Below are positions 9,403 through 18,660 of a stretch of 64,000 bases of DNA, in pieces. Under the pieces are notes generated by a model that saw only the letters and a program-made list of their open reading frames with translations, was not told the DNA's origin and did no database searches. A program made the translations under genes and the position numbers. The stretch lies in NCBI RefSeq assembly GCF_001641755.2, contig NZ_LRFG02000002.1:682001-746000 (forward strand), given 5' to 3'. This stretch comes from Microbulbifer flavimaris. Lineage in GTDB: Bacteria; Pseudomonadota; Gammaproteobacteria; Pseudomonadales; Cellvibrionaceae. Position 1 is the first letter of the stretch. The number at the start of each line of letters is the position of its first letter.

Positions 9403-10124
9403 TCAATCTGAGAGGTAATATTCGATCGTGGAGACCACCCGCACCTTTTTTATTTGCGGGTTGTTCTTGTCCCGATCACTGATGCTGAACTGCCCCTGAG
9501 AGGCACGCTTGATCTTCCCCAGCACGCTATCGGATCCTCGGCGAACTTCTGTGCGACCTGTCGCGCCTCGTTCGTGGCCTGCTCGATCATTTCCGGCTTG
9601 ATGTCATTCAGGCCGGTAAAAATATATTCGACCTGACCCTGGTAGTTGTTCTGTGAGAAAGCGATGCCCTCACGCCCCAACTGCGCCAATTGATCCATCA
9701 CCGCGCGCACCTTATCAACCTGCCGGGAGTACACCGTCACCGTCTGCAGGGCGGTATAGCGAAACTCGGGCCGTGCACCGGAGCTGTATTGCTGTGCCAG
9801 CCGGTCTGTCACCGCCGGCAGGGAAGCTGAAATCTCGCCGGCGGAAATGCCCTGCTCACCGAGAAAGCTTTCGATGCGCCCACTGCTGGCCGCGATCTGC
9901 CCATATAGCTCCTGCAGGTCATTGCTGGCAGCCGTGAACTGGATCGGCCAGATGACGATATTTGCGGGAACCTCCCGCTCAGCCAGCCCCTTGGCGGTCA
10001 CCGTGCGCTCATAGCCCTTGAAGCGCTCCACCGCCTGGGTGGCAGACCAGCCCAGGATGGCCAGGCCCAGCAGCAGACCCGCACCCACAAGAAGCGCGGG
10101 CAGAGTATTTTTTGTTATCGTCAT
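9403..10124 (-). pseudogene. SIMPL-domain (DUF541) periplasmic/membrane protein, frameshifted near its C-terminus
   Basis: The first about 200 codons from ATG 10124 encode a SIMPL-domain protein: an N-terminal membrane anchor (about residues 5-25), then TVTAKGLAEREVPANI typical of the family. Near 9532 the frame breaks. Read straight on, it gives an unrelated tail ending at 9450. Adding one base in the GAGGATCCGATAGC region restores AEDSDSVLGKIKR, then QGQFSISDRDKNN and a C-terminal IEYYLSD ending at 9403, which is the expected family C-terminus. It is either a real single-base deletion or a sequencing error. The restored stop is followed closely by the gene at 9384. Confidence 0.8.
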
Positions 10125-10202
10125 CGGAATTCTCCAAACTGCAGGCAGCCACTTTAGGCGCGCCAACCTAACCGTTTCTGAACGGTTGTGGTGGCTGGGC
10201 CC

Positions 10203-10508
10203 TTATTCGGCCGGCCGCGACTTTCCACAGTGCCAGCAGTAATCAAACGCTGCCCCGTTGTGCTCCCCACAACCGCGACACTGCCAGTCTGTATCGGGCC
10301 CCGGGTCCTCCCGCAGCAGTTGCAGTGCCCGCTCGTAATCCCGCTCCCGCTCGAGCCACAGCTCCGCCCACGCCTGGTGCGGTGCCAGCTCCCCGGTAGC
10401 TCCCTGGGCGTATTCGTTCTTGAGGAAAACCGCAATACCTGCGATCTCCAGCTTGCTCTTGGCCAGTTCGACCAGCAGGCGATTTTCGTGGGTGTAAATG
10501 AGTTTCAT
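10203..10508 (-). CDS. DUF2007-domain protein with C-terminal zinc ribbon
   Basis: The 101-residue protein starts MKLIYTHEN and contains a DUF2007 signal-transducing-type domain (about residues 1-65; compare E-N-R-L-L-V-E-L-A-K and GELAPHQAWAELW). A small zinc ribbon follows, with C-x2-C (CRGC) and C-x2-C (CWHC) pairs. No function is established. The ATG at 10508 begins six bases after the T-tract of the terminator serving the aldehyde dehydrogenase gene upstream, and no Shine-Dalgarno sequence is visible. Confidence 0.7.
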   Translation of the reverse strand: MKLIYTHENRLLVELAKSKLEIAGIAVFLKNEYAQGATGELAPHQAWAELWLERERDYERALQLLREDPGPDTDWQCRGCGEHNGAAFDYCWHCGKSRPAE

Positions 10509-10512
10509 AAAT

Positions 10513-10536
10513 AAAAAAGGGCCGCTGTTGCGGCCC
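10513..10536 (-). terminator. Rho-independent terminator after the aldehyde dehydrogenase gene
   Basis: On the minus strand GGGCCGC and GCGGCCC form a 7-bp stem with a 4-base loop followed by six T. It sits between the dehydrogenase stop (10576) and the DUF2007 start (10508). Confidence 0.85.
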
Positions 10537-10575
10537 TCAAGATACGTAGAAACAGGATGTCTGAAAAGGTAGATA

Positions 10576-12084
10576 TCAGGAGATATCAATCCAGGTGGAT
10601 TTCAGCTCGCAATACTTGTCCAGCGCATGCAGGGACTTGTCGCGGCCGTTGCCGGACTGCTTGAAGCCACCGAACGGCACCGTGATGTCGCCGCCGAAAT
10701 AGTTGTTCACCCATACGGAACCGGCGCGCAGGTCGCGGGCCATACGGTGGGCACGGCTGATATTGTGGGTCCAGACACCGGCAGCGAGGCCGTAGATGGA
10801 GTCATTCGCAATCTGCAGTGCCTCCTCCTCGGTCTCGAATTCAATGACGGCCAGTACCGGGCCGAAAATCTCTTCCCGGGCGATGGTCATATCATTGTTC
10901 ACACCGCGGAAGACCGTGGGCTCGTAATAGTGGCCGCCCTCGACCGCGCTGGAAGCCGCGCCACCACAAACCAGCTGGGCGCCCTCCTCTTTACCCTTGG
11001 ACACGTAGTGTTCAACGGTATCGAACTGGTTCCTGTCGATCAGCGCCCCCATGACCGTATTCGGGTCCTGCGGGTGGCCGGGCTTGAAGCGCTCGCTGGC
11101 CTTTTTCACCTTCTCGATAAAGTCACCGGCGATGGATTTCTCCACCAGCAGGCGGGTGCCGGCGGTGCAGGTCTCGCCCTGGTTGAAGAATACCGCCAGC
11201 GCCGCCGCCTCGGCCGCCTTGTCCAGGTCCGCATCGGCAAACACGATGTTGGGACTCTTGCCGCCCAGCTCTAGGAAAGTGCGCTTCAGGTTGGACTGGC
11301 CGGAGTACTCGGTCAGGGTCTTGCCAACCTCGGTGGAGCCGGTGAAGGTCAGGCAGTCGATATCCATATGCAGACCCAGGGCCTTGCCGAGGCTGCTGCC
11401 CGGCCCGGGCAATACATTCAGTACGCCGTCCGGCAGGCCGGCCTCTTTCGCCAGGCCGGCGAGCTTGAGCGCGGTCAGCGGGGTGTTGGAAGCGGGTTTC
11501 AGGATCACGCTGTTGCCGGTGGCCAGCGCCGGGCCCAGTTTCCAGCAGGTGGTGGACAACGGGAAGTTCCACGGCACGATGGCAGCTACCACCCCCAGTG
11601 GCATGCGCTGCACCAGGGCCAGCTCGTCGGGACCGGTGGGCGCGACTTCGTCGTAGATCTTGTCCACTGCTTCACCGCTCCAGCGGATGGTGGTCACTGC
11701 GCCGGGCACATCCACATTCATGGTGTCGCTGATGGGCTTGCCGGCATCCAGGCTCTCCAGCAGGGCGATTTCGTCCCGGTTGGCCTCGATCAGCTCGGCG
11801 AAACGCACCATGACCTTCTTGCGTTCCATTGGCGGCATATGGGACCAGACGCCGGACTCGAAGGTCTTGCGGGCGACTTTGACCGCCAGCTCGGCATCTT
11901 CCGGACCACAGCTCGCAATCTGGGCCAGCTCGCGGCCATCGGCGGGACTGCGGGTCGCACGGGTCTCGCCGGACAGGGCATCCACGTACTCGCCGTTAAT
12001 GAAGGCGCGGCCTTCGATCTGGAGGGATTCGGCCATCGCCTGCCATTCCTGCAGGGTCTGGGGGGTCTTATTTTGTTCCGACAT
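10576..12084 (-). CDS. NAD(P)-dependent aldehyde dehydrogenase, PuuC-like
   Basis: The 502-residue protein has the full aldehyde dehydrogenase layout. The cofactor region includes PWNFPLSTTCWKLGPALA and FTGSTEVGK, the general base lies in LELGGKSPN, and the catalytic Cys lies in FNQGETCTAGTR. The C-terminus has PFGGFKQSGNGRD. The overall resemblance is to gamma-glutamyl-gamma-aminobutyraldehyde dehydrogenase (PuuC) and related enzymes that oxidise aminoaldehydes from polyamine breakdown. No other puu genes lie nearby, so the substrate is inferred only. GAGGTG lies just before the ATG at 12084. Two adjacent palindromes (12116-12143) upstream suggest a dedicated regulator. Confidence 0.85.
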   Translation of the reverse strand: MSEQNKTPQTLQEWQAMAESLQIEGRAFINGEYVDALSGETRATRSPADGRELAQIASCGPEDAELAVKVARKTFESGVWSHMPPMERKKVMVRFAELIEANRDEIALLESLDAGKPISDTMNVDVPGAVTTIRWSGEAVDKIYDEVAPTGPDELALVQRMPLGVVAAIVPWNFPLSTTCWKLGPALATGNSVILKPASNTPLTALKLAGLAKEAGLPDGVLNVLPGPGSSLGKALGLHMDIDCLTFTGSTEVGKTLTEYSGQSNLKRTFLELGGKSPNIVFADADLDKAAEAAALAVFFNQGETCTAGTRLLVEKSIAGDFIEKVKKASERFKPGHPQDPNTVMGALIDRNQFDTVEHYVSKGKEEGAQLVCGGAASSAVEGGHYYEPTVFRGVNNDMTIAREEIFGPVLAVIEFETEEEALQIANDSIYGLAAGVWTHNISRAHRMARDLRAGSVWVNNYFGGDITVPFGGFKQSGNGRDKSLHALDKYCELKSTWIDIS

Positions 12085-12115
12085 GGCGCACCTCACGGTT
12101 AAAATTGAAGGATCA

Positions 12116-12143
12116 TTCGGTTTATACCGAAAATGTGATCACA
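12116..12143 (-). promoter_or_regulatory. Two adjacent palindromes, candidate operators of the aldehyde dehydrogenase gene
   Basis: TTCGGT and ACCGAA (12116-12131) form an inverted repeat around TTAT, and the perfect 10-bp palindrome TGTGATCACA (12134-12143) lies two bases away. Both are 32-60 bases upstream of the ATG at 12084, where a repressor would act. The proteins that bind are unknown. Confidence 0.45.
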
Positions 12144-12245
12144 AATCAAAGAGCTCGGCATTGTAACGCGCAACCACTGCCACTGCGAAGCCGGGAATGA
12201 CGGATACTGCGCCTTGAAAAGCTCCAGACTGTCGCGCAACCAGGC

Positions 12246-12782
12246 TCACTGACCGGTGGCAACTGCCTCGAAGGTGCCGGTCTCGCGGTTCTTGCACGCC
12301 CCCGGGATGGTGAAGACCCGGTTGTGGAACGCGATATAAAAGCCCGCCGGCAGCAGGCGCGCAGCCAGCAAGGCCTCGGTGACGTTCTGGCGAGCATCGG
12401 AGTCGATAAAGCCCATGGGCTTCATGGCGCCGGTAAAAACGACGGCGACCGGTGGCGTGCCCAGCTTCTCGAAGCAGTAGTCGGCGCTGTTGGACATGGT
12501 ATCGGTGCCGTGCAGGATGACGATGGGGTCGCCGGTTTTCGCGGTGCGGGCCACCGCGTCGGCGATCTGCTGGCGGTCCGAATCGTCCATCTCCAGCGAA
12601 TCCTTGTTCAGGACACTGTCCAGTTCCAGATGGGTGTAGGGCAGGCGCAGGCTGGCGATCAGTCCATCGCGGATGATGGAGGCGCGGTTGCGCAGGGTGC
12701 CGTCCTCCTCACAGTAACTCTTCTCGATGGTGCCGCCGGTGGTGAGGATACGGACGGTCTGGATGGGATTCAGGTCAGTCAT
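12246..12782 (-). CDS. Stand-alone N-terminal asparaginase-domain protein
   Basis: The 178-residue protein corresponds to the N-terminal alpha/beta domain of L-asparaginases. It keeps the first active-site loop TTGGTIEKS (residues 14-22, nucleophile Thr) and the second motif HGTDT (residues 91-95), plus VVFTGAMKP further on. The C-terminal domain of full-length asparaginase (about 330 residues) is absent. Short proteins of this type exist as annotated families in pseudomonads and relatives, so this is probably not a truncation. Activity is uncertain. GAGAAG precedes the ATG. Confidence 0.75.
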   Translation of the reverse strand: MTDLNPIQTVRILTTGGTIEKSYCEEDGTLRNRASIIRDGLIASLRLPYTHLELDSVLNKDSLEMDDSDRQQIADAVARTAKTGDPIVILHGTDTMSNSADYCFEKLGTPPVAVVFTGAMKPMGFIDSDARQNVTEALLAARLLPAGFYIAFHNRVFTIPGACKNRETGTFEAVATGQ

Positions 12783-12943
12783 CGCGCCACTTCTCTATCG
12801 TTTCCCTGGTGCGCCTTTTGGGCGCTGAAATTGGATGGTCAATGGCCGGAGGGTATTCCGGCCGGCGGCATCATAGTTGGCCAGCCCGTTGCTAACAATG
12901 GTAGCGCCCGCGGGCACCCGTCGCGGCAAAAGCACGAAGCGAC

Positions 12944-13606
12944 TCAGGCGACGCTCGTTTCGACTCGCAGCCAGTCGTCCTCCAATTGCAGGACAAGGCG
13001 GTCACCGTGCAGCAGCTCCCCCACACCCGCCGGCGTACCGGTAAGGACGATGTCACCGGGTTCCAGGGTGAAGTAGCTGCTGGTATAGGCGACGAGGTCG
13101 AGGATTGGCGTCAGCATATGGGCAGTCTTGCCCCGCTGGCGGATTTGATCGTTCAGCCACAGGGTAAACGTCAGCGCATCCCAGTCCGGAAGCCAGTCCA
13201 GTTTCACGAACGGCGACAGGGGGCAGGCGCCATCGAAGGCCTTGGCTTTCTCCCACGGGTGGCCATCCGCCTTGAGCTGCGACTGCAATTCCCGCAGGGT
13301 GAGGTCCAGGGCCAGGCCCAGCCCGGCAATGGCGCCGGGCACCTCGACCGGATTGGCACCGGAGAGTTTCTGCCCCACCAGCAGCGCCAGCTCGCCCTCG
13401 AAATGACAACTGCCCCGCCCCGCCGGCAGGTGAATGGGTTCCGCCATCGCCACGGCAGCGGTGGCAGGTTTGATAAATAAAAGGGGCTCTTCGGGAATCG
13501 GGTTGTCGAGCTCTGCGGCATGCGCTGCGTAATTACGTCCTACACAGACTATTTTTCCAGTGGGCAGGTGACATTCACTGCCGCAGGTATATCGATGTTG
13601 GTACAT
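12944..13606 (-). CDS. Fumarylacetoacetate hydrolase family protein (acylpyruvase-like)
   Basis: The 220-residue protein has the family signature: IVCVGRNYAAHAAEL at the N-terminus, the metal-binding FEGELALLVG segment in the middle and GDIVLTGTPAGVG near the C-terminus. Length and motifs match the YcgM/FAHD1 group, which cleaves acylpyruvates or decarboxylates oxaloacetate. It lies divergent from serA. The start is not firmly fixed because no strong ribosome binding site precedes the ATG at 13606. Confidence 0.85.
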   Translation of the reverse strand: MYQHRYTCGSECHLPTGKIVCVGRNYAAHAAELDNPIPEEPLLFIKPATAAVAMAEPIHLPAGRGSCHFEGELALLVGQKLSGANPVEVPGAIAGLGLALDLTLRELQSQLKADGHPWEKAKAFDGACPLSPFVKLDWLPDWDALTFTLWLNDQIRQRGKTAHMLTPILDLVAYTSSYFTLEPGDIVLTGTPAGVGELLHGDRLVLQLEDDWLRVETSVA

Positions 13607-13852
13607 ACTACCGGCCCCATTAGGATGAACATTTCGTGTAAAGCTTTTACAGCCCCGTGTGTTATGATCGCGCCCTCGCCGGACTCCCGGTTGAGCGTAC
13701 TGAATTTTGCTCAGGGGCGGATCGAACCCTGCCCGAATACGCTGCGGCAGGCACCTCGCATTTGATCATTCGTTGCCGGGATCGCCAGCCGAAACCGCAG
13801 AATCCAGCGCTTTTACTTTCTCCAAAACCGTTGCCCATAGTAGAGAGTGTTT

Positions 13853-15085
13853 ATGGCTCCGCAAATCTCTTTGCAAAAAGACAAAATCCGTATTCTGCTG
13901 CTGGAAGGTGTGCACCAGTCTGCGATCGACCTGCTGGCTTCCCGCGGCTACACCAATGTGGAGTACCTGAAGACTTCGCTGCCGGAAGAGCAACTGATTG
14001 AGAAAATCGCCGATGCCCACTTTATCGGCATCCGCTCCCGCACCCAGCTGACCCGCAAGGTACTGGAGAGCGCCCCCAAATTGATTGCCGTGGGCTGCTT
14101 CTGTATCGGCACCAACCAGGTCGACCTGAAAGCCGCCACGGATCTCGGCATCTCGGTCTTCAACGCGCCTTATTCCAATACCCGCAGCGTAGCGGAGCTG
14201 ATTATCGCCGAGACCATTCTGATGCTGCGCGGTATTCCGGAGAAAAATGCGGTGTGCCACCGCGGCGGCTGGCTGAAATCCGCCGCCGGTTCCTTTGAGG
14301 CCCGCGGCAAGACCCTGGGTATCATTGGTTACGGCGCCATTGGCTCACAGCTGTCGGTAATGGCCGAGGCCATCGGCATGCGCGTGGTCTTCTTTGACGT
14401 GGTCACCAAGCTGCCCCTCGGCAACGCCACCCAGATCCATTCACTGGACGAGCTGCTCGCGCAGTCCGACGTGGTCAGCCTGCATGTGCCGGAGCTGCCG
14501 TCGACGAAGATGATGATCGGCGCCGAACAGCTGGAGAAAATGAAGCCCGGGGCCATCCTGCTGAATGCCTCCCGCGGCACCGTCGTGGATATCGAGGCAC
14601 TGGCGGCGGCACTGAGAAGCGGTCACCTGGCCGGCACCGCCATCGATGTCTTCCCGGTAGAACCCCGGGGTAACGAGGATGAGTTCCAGTCCCCGCTGCG
14701 CGGCATCGACAACGCGCTGCTGACTCCCCATATCGGCGGCTCTACCATGGAAGCGCAGGAAAATATCGGCGTGGAAGTGGCCGAGAAACTGGCAACCTAT
14801 TCCGACAACGGCACCACTACCAGCTCGGTGAACTTCCCCGAAGTGGCACTGCCTGGCCACGCCGGCGTGCACCGCCTGCTGCATATCCACCAGAATGTGC
14901 CCGGCGTGCTCAGCGCCATTAACCAGGTGTTCTCGGAAAATGCCATCAACATCTCTGCGCAGTTCCTGCAGACCAACGAGACCCTCGGCTACGTGGTGAT
15001 CGATGTGGATGCCGAGTACTCCGATCTGGCTCTGGAGAAGATCAAGAAGGTGCCCGGCACCCTCCGCTGTCGCGTGCTCTTCTGA
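13853..15085 (+). CDS. serA: D-3-phosphoglycerate dehydrogenase
   Basis: The 410-residue enzyme oxidises 3-phosphoglycerate to 3-phosphohydroxypyruvate, the first step of serine synthesis. The N-terminus ISLQKDKIRILLLEGVHQ matches SerA of E. coli type. The NAD fold carries GIIGYGAIGSQ near residue 160, and a C-terminal ACT domain (about residues 335-410, starting near GVLSAINQVF) should give serine feedback inhibition. GAGAG precedes the ATG at 13853, which I prefer to the GTG two codons earlier. The upstream 246 bases separate it from the divergent hydrolase gene and must hold its promoter. Confidence 0.95.
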   Translation: MAPQISLQKDKIRILLLEGVHQSAIDLLASRGYTNVEYLKTSLPEEQLIEKIADAHFIGIRSRTQLTRKVLESAPKLIAVGCFCIGTNQVDLKAATDLGISVFNAPYSNTRSVAELIIAETILMLRGIPEKNAVCHRGGWLKSAAGSFEARGKTLGIIGYGAIGSQLSVMAEAIGMRVVFFDVVTKLPLGNATQIHSLDELLAQSDVVSLHVPELPSTKMMIGAEQLEKMKPGAILLNASRGTVVDIEALAAALRSGHLAGTAIDVFPVEPRGNEDEFQSPLRGIDNALLTPHIGGSTMEAQENIGVEVAEKLATYSDNGTTTSSVNFPEVALPGHAGVHRLLHIHQNVPGVLSAINQVFSENAINISAQFLQTNETLGYVVIDVDAEYSDLALEKIKKVPGTLRCRVLF

Positions 15086-15102
15086 GCGGCCGGCGTCGTT
15101 GT

Positions 15103-15128
15103 AGGCCCCGGCATCTACGCCGGGGCCT
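15103..15128 (+). terminator. GC-rich hairpin downstream of serA
   Basis: AGGCCCCGGC and GCCGGGGCCT form a perfect 10-bp stem with a 6-base loop, 18 bases after the serA stop. No U-tract follows. Confidence 0.5.
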
Positions 15129-15253
15129 CCACTAAGGGCACTGACCCGCGCGGATTTTGCGAGTAGAATCCGCCGCGGCGCCCCATCCGCGCGATCCGCG
15201 GTGGCGCCCCTCCCTGTTGACCCAGACCAACGGCCAAAAGCCGCGAGCGACCT

Positions 15254-16162
15254 GTGCCCCATAAAGATTCTGCTGCCGCCGGCCTGCTTGCCGGTATCAC
15301 CGCCTTCCTCATGTGGGGACTGGCGCCGCTGTACTTCAAGCTGCTGGACGGCATTTCCGCACCGGAAATCCTCGCCCACCGCAGTATCTGGTCACTGGCC
15401 CTGGCGCTGATCATTCTGGTGCTCATCGGCAAAATGCCGGACTTCATCGCCACCCTGCGCGATCGCAAGCGCATGGGGACACTGGCGCTTTCCACGCTGC
15501 TGATCGGCAGCAACTGGCTGGTGTTTATCTGGGCAATCACCAACGCGCACCTGCTCGATGCCAGCCTGGGTTACTACATCAACCCGCTGATCAACGTACT
15601 GCTGGGCGTACTGTTTATGGGAGAGCGCCTGCGACCGCTGCAATGGCTGGCGGTGGCGCTGGCGACCATCGGGATCGGCCACGAGCTGTGGCAATTCGGG
15701 GAGTTGCCGGTGGTGGCGCTGTTCCTGGCGCTGTCGTTCGGCTTCTACGGCCTGGTGCGCAAGCGCGCGCCGGTGGAGAGCCTGACCGGCCTCGCCATGG
15801 AAACCCTGTACATGCTCCCCATCGCGCTGCTCTACCTGCTTTGGAGCGACAGCCCCACCAGCAACCTTCTCGACAACAGCCTGCAACTGAACGGCCTGCT
15901 GCTGCTCGCCGGCCCGATCACGCTGCTACCGTTGCTGCTGTTCAACATCGCCGCGCGTCGACTGAATCTGTCCACCGTGGGCTTCCTGCAGTACCTGGCG
16001 CCAACGCTGATGCTTCTGCTAGCCACGCTGGTGTTCGGAGAGCCCTTCAATGAGGCCAAACTGGTGACCTTCGCCTTCGTCTGGATCGGCCTCGCCCTCT
16101 ACACCACCGACGCGCTGGCACAGCGTCGCAAGACGCGGGCATTGCGGCGGGCGGCGCTCTAG
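15254..16162 (+). CDS. rarD: EamA-family transporter RarD
   Basis: The 302-residue membrane protein has ten predicted transmembrane segments and the RarD N-terminus with LLAGITAFLMWGLAPLYFKL and EILAHRSIWS, distinctive of this DMT subfamily. RarD proteins are drug/metabolite-type exporters, associated with chloramphenicol sensitivity in Pseudomonas; the natural substrate is not known. The start is a GTG at 15254. It appears monocistronic. Confidence 0.85.
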   Translation: MPHKDSAAAGLLAGITAFLMWGLAPLYFKLLDGISAPEILAHRSIWSLALALIILVLIGKMPDFIATLRDRKRMGTLALSTLLIGSNWLVFIWAITNAHLLDASLGYYINPLINVLLGVLFMGERLRPLQWLAVALATIGIGHELWQFGELPVVALFLALSFGFYGLVRKRAPVESLTGLAMETLYMLPIALLYLLWSDSPTSNLLDNSLQLNGLLLLAGPITLLPLLLFNIAARRLNLSTVGFLQYLAPTLMLLLATLVFGEPFNEAKLVTFAFVWIGLALYTTDALAQRRKTRALRRAAL

Positions 16163-16212
16163 TCGCCTCGCAGGAGAGACCTGTCCATTAATGTTTGACG
16201 GGAAAACCGGGA

Positions 16213-16229
16213 CGGCTGGGGCTCAGCCG
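16213..16229 (+). terminator. Weak hairpin between convergent rarD and hydrolase genes
   Basis: CGGCTG and CAGCCG pair over 6 bp with a 5-base loop, between the convergent gene ends. No U-tract is present. Confidence 0.3.
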
Positions 16230-16256
16230 GATACTGCAAAATAAGCAGGGCACCGC

Positions 16257-17252
16257 TCACCGCCGGCTGCGGGGCAACTCCGTTAACCAGTCGTCCAGGG
16301 CCTTCAGGATCTGGTGACGAAAGGGTTGGGTCTCATTGATCATCTGGTGGCGGGCGCCACGGATAATCACCCGCTTGCTATTGGGGAACCGATCGCGGAT
16401 CACGCGCATGTTGTAGCGCCACGAAACCGTCTCATCATCTGTGCCCTGCAGTACCAGGATGCGCTTATCGTTGCGCGCCGTTTTCGGGAAGGCATGCAGC
16501 CAGTCCACCATCGCGCCCAGCCAGCGCATCGACATCACATGGGACTGTAACGGGTCTCGGTGAGCCTGACGGCGGGCAAACTCCGCATCGTGAGTATTGA
16601 TATTGAAACCACGGTTGGGCGCGACCATAAAGAAACGGCCCAGGTAGAACATCCACTTCCGCAGATGCCAGCGGGCCGGCCGGACCAGCGGTGCGAGCAG
16701 GAAGACCTTCTCAAACGGCTGCCAGGCGCTGTATTGCAGATACGCCAGCAACGCCGCCCCGCCTGTGCTCTGCCCCATGGCGTGCCAGGGCCCCGGCAGT
16801 TTGTCCCGGGCAATAGCCAGCAGGCCACTTAACACCTGCCGATACTGCAGGAAGGTATCGATTGCCACCGGTTCACCACTGGAAAGACCGTGACCCGGGA
16901 AATCGAAAATGACCACATTCAGGTTTCTCTCAAGGCCAAAGCGGATCGCCGCACCGTAAATGCCGGTGTGATCAAAGTAGCCGTGGCAGATAAAGAGGGT
17001 GCCGCGCGGCTCCTTTACCAGCCAGTACTGGGAAACCAACTCGAATCCCGCCGCCATAAAAGTGCCGACGCCGGTCTTCTCTGCCAGCGGGAAGTGCAGG
17101 TTGTAGAAACTGCGGTAGTCCTGCAGTTCAGGCAGCAGCGATTCCTCACCGCTGAAATCAAGGCGGGGCAATTGATCGCGCAAAGCCGTAAAGTCCGGTC
17201 GCTTCAGGACCGGGCTGTGCTCCAGGGTGGACAGTTCGCGCATTAATTCCAT
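16257..17252 (-). CDS. Alpha/beta hydrolase (serine aminopeptidase S33 / lysophospholipase PldB-like)
   Basis: The protein is about 331 residues long. It shows an oxyanion region FICHGYFDH, the family's FDFPGHGLSSGEP, the nucleophile elbow GQSTGG and a late catalytic His in GARHQMINE. This matches the S33/Hydrolase_4 group that includes PldB-type lysophospholipases and monoacylglycerol lipases. There is no signal peptide. Starts at 17252 or 17243 are both possible, and an upstream in-frame codon at 17291 is unlikely. Confidence 0.8.
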   Translation of the reverse strand: MELMRELSTLEHSPVLKRPDFTALRDQLPRLDFSGEESLLPELQDYRSFYNLHFPLAEKTGVGTFMAAGFELVSQYWLVKEPRGTLFICHGYFDHTGIYGAAIRFGLERNLNVVIFDFPGHGLSSGEPVAIDTFLQYRQVLSGLLAIARDKLPGPWHAMGQSTGGAALLAYLQYSAWQPFEKVFLLAPLVRPARWHLRKWMFYLGRFFMVAPNRGFNINTHDAEFARRQAHRDPLQSHVMSMRWLGAMVDWLHAFPKTARNDKRILVLQGTDDETVSWRYNMRVIRDRFPNSKRVIIRGARHQMINETQPFRHQILKALDDWLTELPRSRR

Positions 17253-17508
17253 GGCGCCAATAGTACTGCATTTTGCGCCAGGAGTTCGCACATGAGAACA
17301 ACGGGCATGGGCAGCCCGGGACTGATAGCGGGTTTGTCAGTCAGCTACAGGGTGGCACTCAGAGCGGCACATGAAATCGGCCAGGATAGATGAAGGGCGA
17401 GAGGAAGAGCGGAATGTGAGGAAGACAACCGGGAAGAGGGAGCCAGACTACCCTCGCCGATGCCGGGGGAGGCCCACCCTGTGGTAGGCCCCACCCAGGC
17501 GGTTCGCT

Positions 17509-18573
17509 TTACTTGATCTGCGGATCCAGCTCACCAGCCTCGTAGCGCTGATACATGGTTTCCAGGCTCACCGGGCGGATCTTGCTGGCATTGCCAGCGG
17601 TGCCGAATGCCTCGTAACGCGCCACGCAGATATCCTTCATAGCGGTCAGCGCCGCTTTGTAGAATTTGCGCGGATCGAACTCGGAAGGATTCTCGGCCAG
17701 GAATCGACGAGTGGCACCGGTGGAAGCCAGGCGCAGGTCGGTATCGATGTTGACCTTGCGCACCCCGTGCTTGATCCCCTCACAGATCTGCTCAACGGGC
17801 ACCCCGTAGGTTTCCGGAATCTCACCGCCAAACTCGTTGATCACTGCCAGCCACTCCTGCGGCACTGAGGAAGAACCGTGCATAACCAGGTGGGTATCGG
17901 GAATCCGCGCATGGATTTCCTTGATACGGTCAATGGCGAGAATGTCCCCTGTCGGCGGACGGGTAAACTTGTAAGCACCGTGGCTGGTACCGCAGGCAAT
18001 GGCGAGGGCATCCACTTTGGTCTTGGCCACAAAGTCCGCCGCTTCTTCCGGGTCCGTCAGCAGCTGGTCGTGAGACAGCTTACCCTCGGCGCCAATGCCG
18101 TCTTCCTCGCCAGCCATACCTGTCTCCAGAGAGCCCAGACAGCCCAGCTCGCCTTCAACGGAAACACCACAGGCGTGGGCCATCTCTACGGCACGACGGG
18201 TCACGTCGACGTTGTATTCATAGGAAGCCGGTGTCTTGCCGTCTTCCTGCAGGGAACCGTCCATCATCACCGAGCTGAAACCCAGCTGGATAGAGCGCTG
18301 GCACACCGCGGGACTGGTACCGTGATCCTGGTGCATCACCACCGGGATTTCCGGGAATTCCTCGATCGCGGCGAGAATCAGGTGGCGCAGGAAAGGGGCA
18401 CCTGCGTACTTCCGCGCACCCGCAGAGGCCTGCACGATCACCGGGGAGTCGGTCTGGCGGGCCGCCTCCATGATCGCGCGCATCTGCTCCAGGTTATTGA
18501 CGTTGTATGCGGGAACGCCGTAATCGTGTTCGGCGGCGTGATCCAGCAATTGGCGCAAGCTGATGAGTGCCAT
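17509..18573 (-). CDS. fba: Class II fructose-bisphosphate aldolase
   Basis: The 354-residue zinc enzyme cleaves fructose 1,6-bisphosphate to dihydroxyacetone phosphate and glyceraldehyde 3-phosphate. Visible motifs are [11 protein letters not shown] (zinc/catalytic region), [12 protein letters not shown], and MHGSSSVPQ near residue 235. The length and sequence match the CbbA/Fba subtype of gammaproteobacteria. It lies 87 bases downstream of pgk on the same strand, the usual order in glycolytic clusters, so cotranscription is likely. An imperfect inverted repeat at 18597-18613 lies in the gap. Confidence 0.95.
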   Translation of the reverse strand: MALISLRQLLDHAAEHDYGVPAYNVNNLEQMRAIMEAARQTDSPVIVQASAGARKYAGAPFLRHLILAAIEEFPEIPVVMHQDHGTSPAVCQRSIQLGFSSVMMDGSLQEDGKTPASYEYNVDVTRRAVEMAHACGVSVEGELGCLGSLETGMAGEEDGIGAEGKLSHDQLLTDPEEAADFVAKTKVDALAIACGTSHGAYKFTRPPTGDILAIDRIKEIHARIPDTHLVMHGSSSVPQEWLAVINEFGGEIPETYGVPVEQICEGIKHGVRKVNIDTDLRLASTGATRRFLAENPSEFDPRKFYKAALTAMKDICVARYEAFGTAGNASKIRPVSLETMYQRYEAGELDPQIK

Positions 18574-18596
18574 GGAAAATACCTTTCTCGTCTAAT

Positions 18597-18613
18597 TGTA
18601 AATTCTGATTACG
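18597..18613 (-). promoter_or_regulatory. Imperfect inverted repeat upstream of fba
   Basis: TGTAA and TTACG flank seven bases, 24 bases upstream of the fba ATG. It vaguely resembles the pgk-upstream boxes but has the wrong spacing and one mismatch. Confidence 0.2.
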
Positions 18614-18660
18614 TTTTTTATTTCGCCCCAGCGGCGCAGGCCACTGAGACGGTATCTGGG

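Noticed and set aside
12134-12143. TGTGATCACA as a CRP site
   Set aside because: CRP sites need six bases between TGTGA and TCACA; here the halves overlap, so it is listed only as a generic palindrome.
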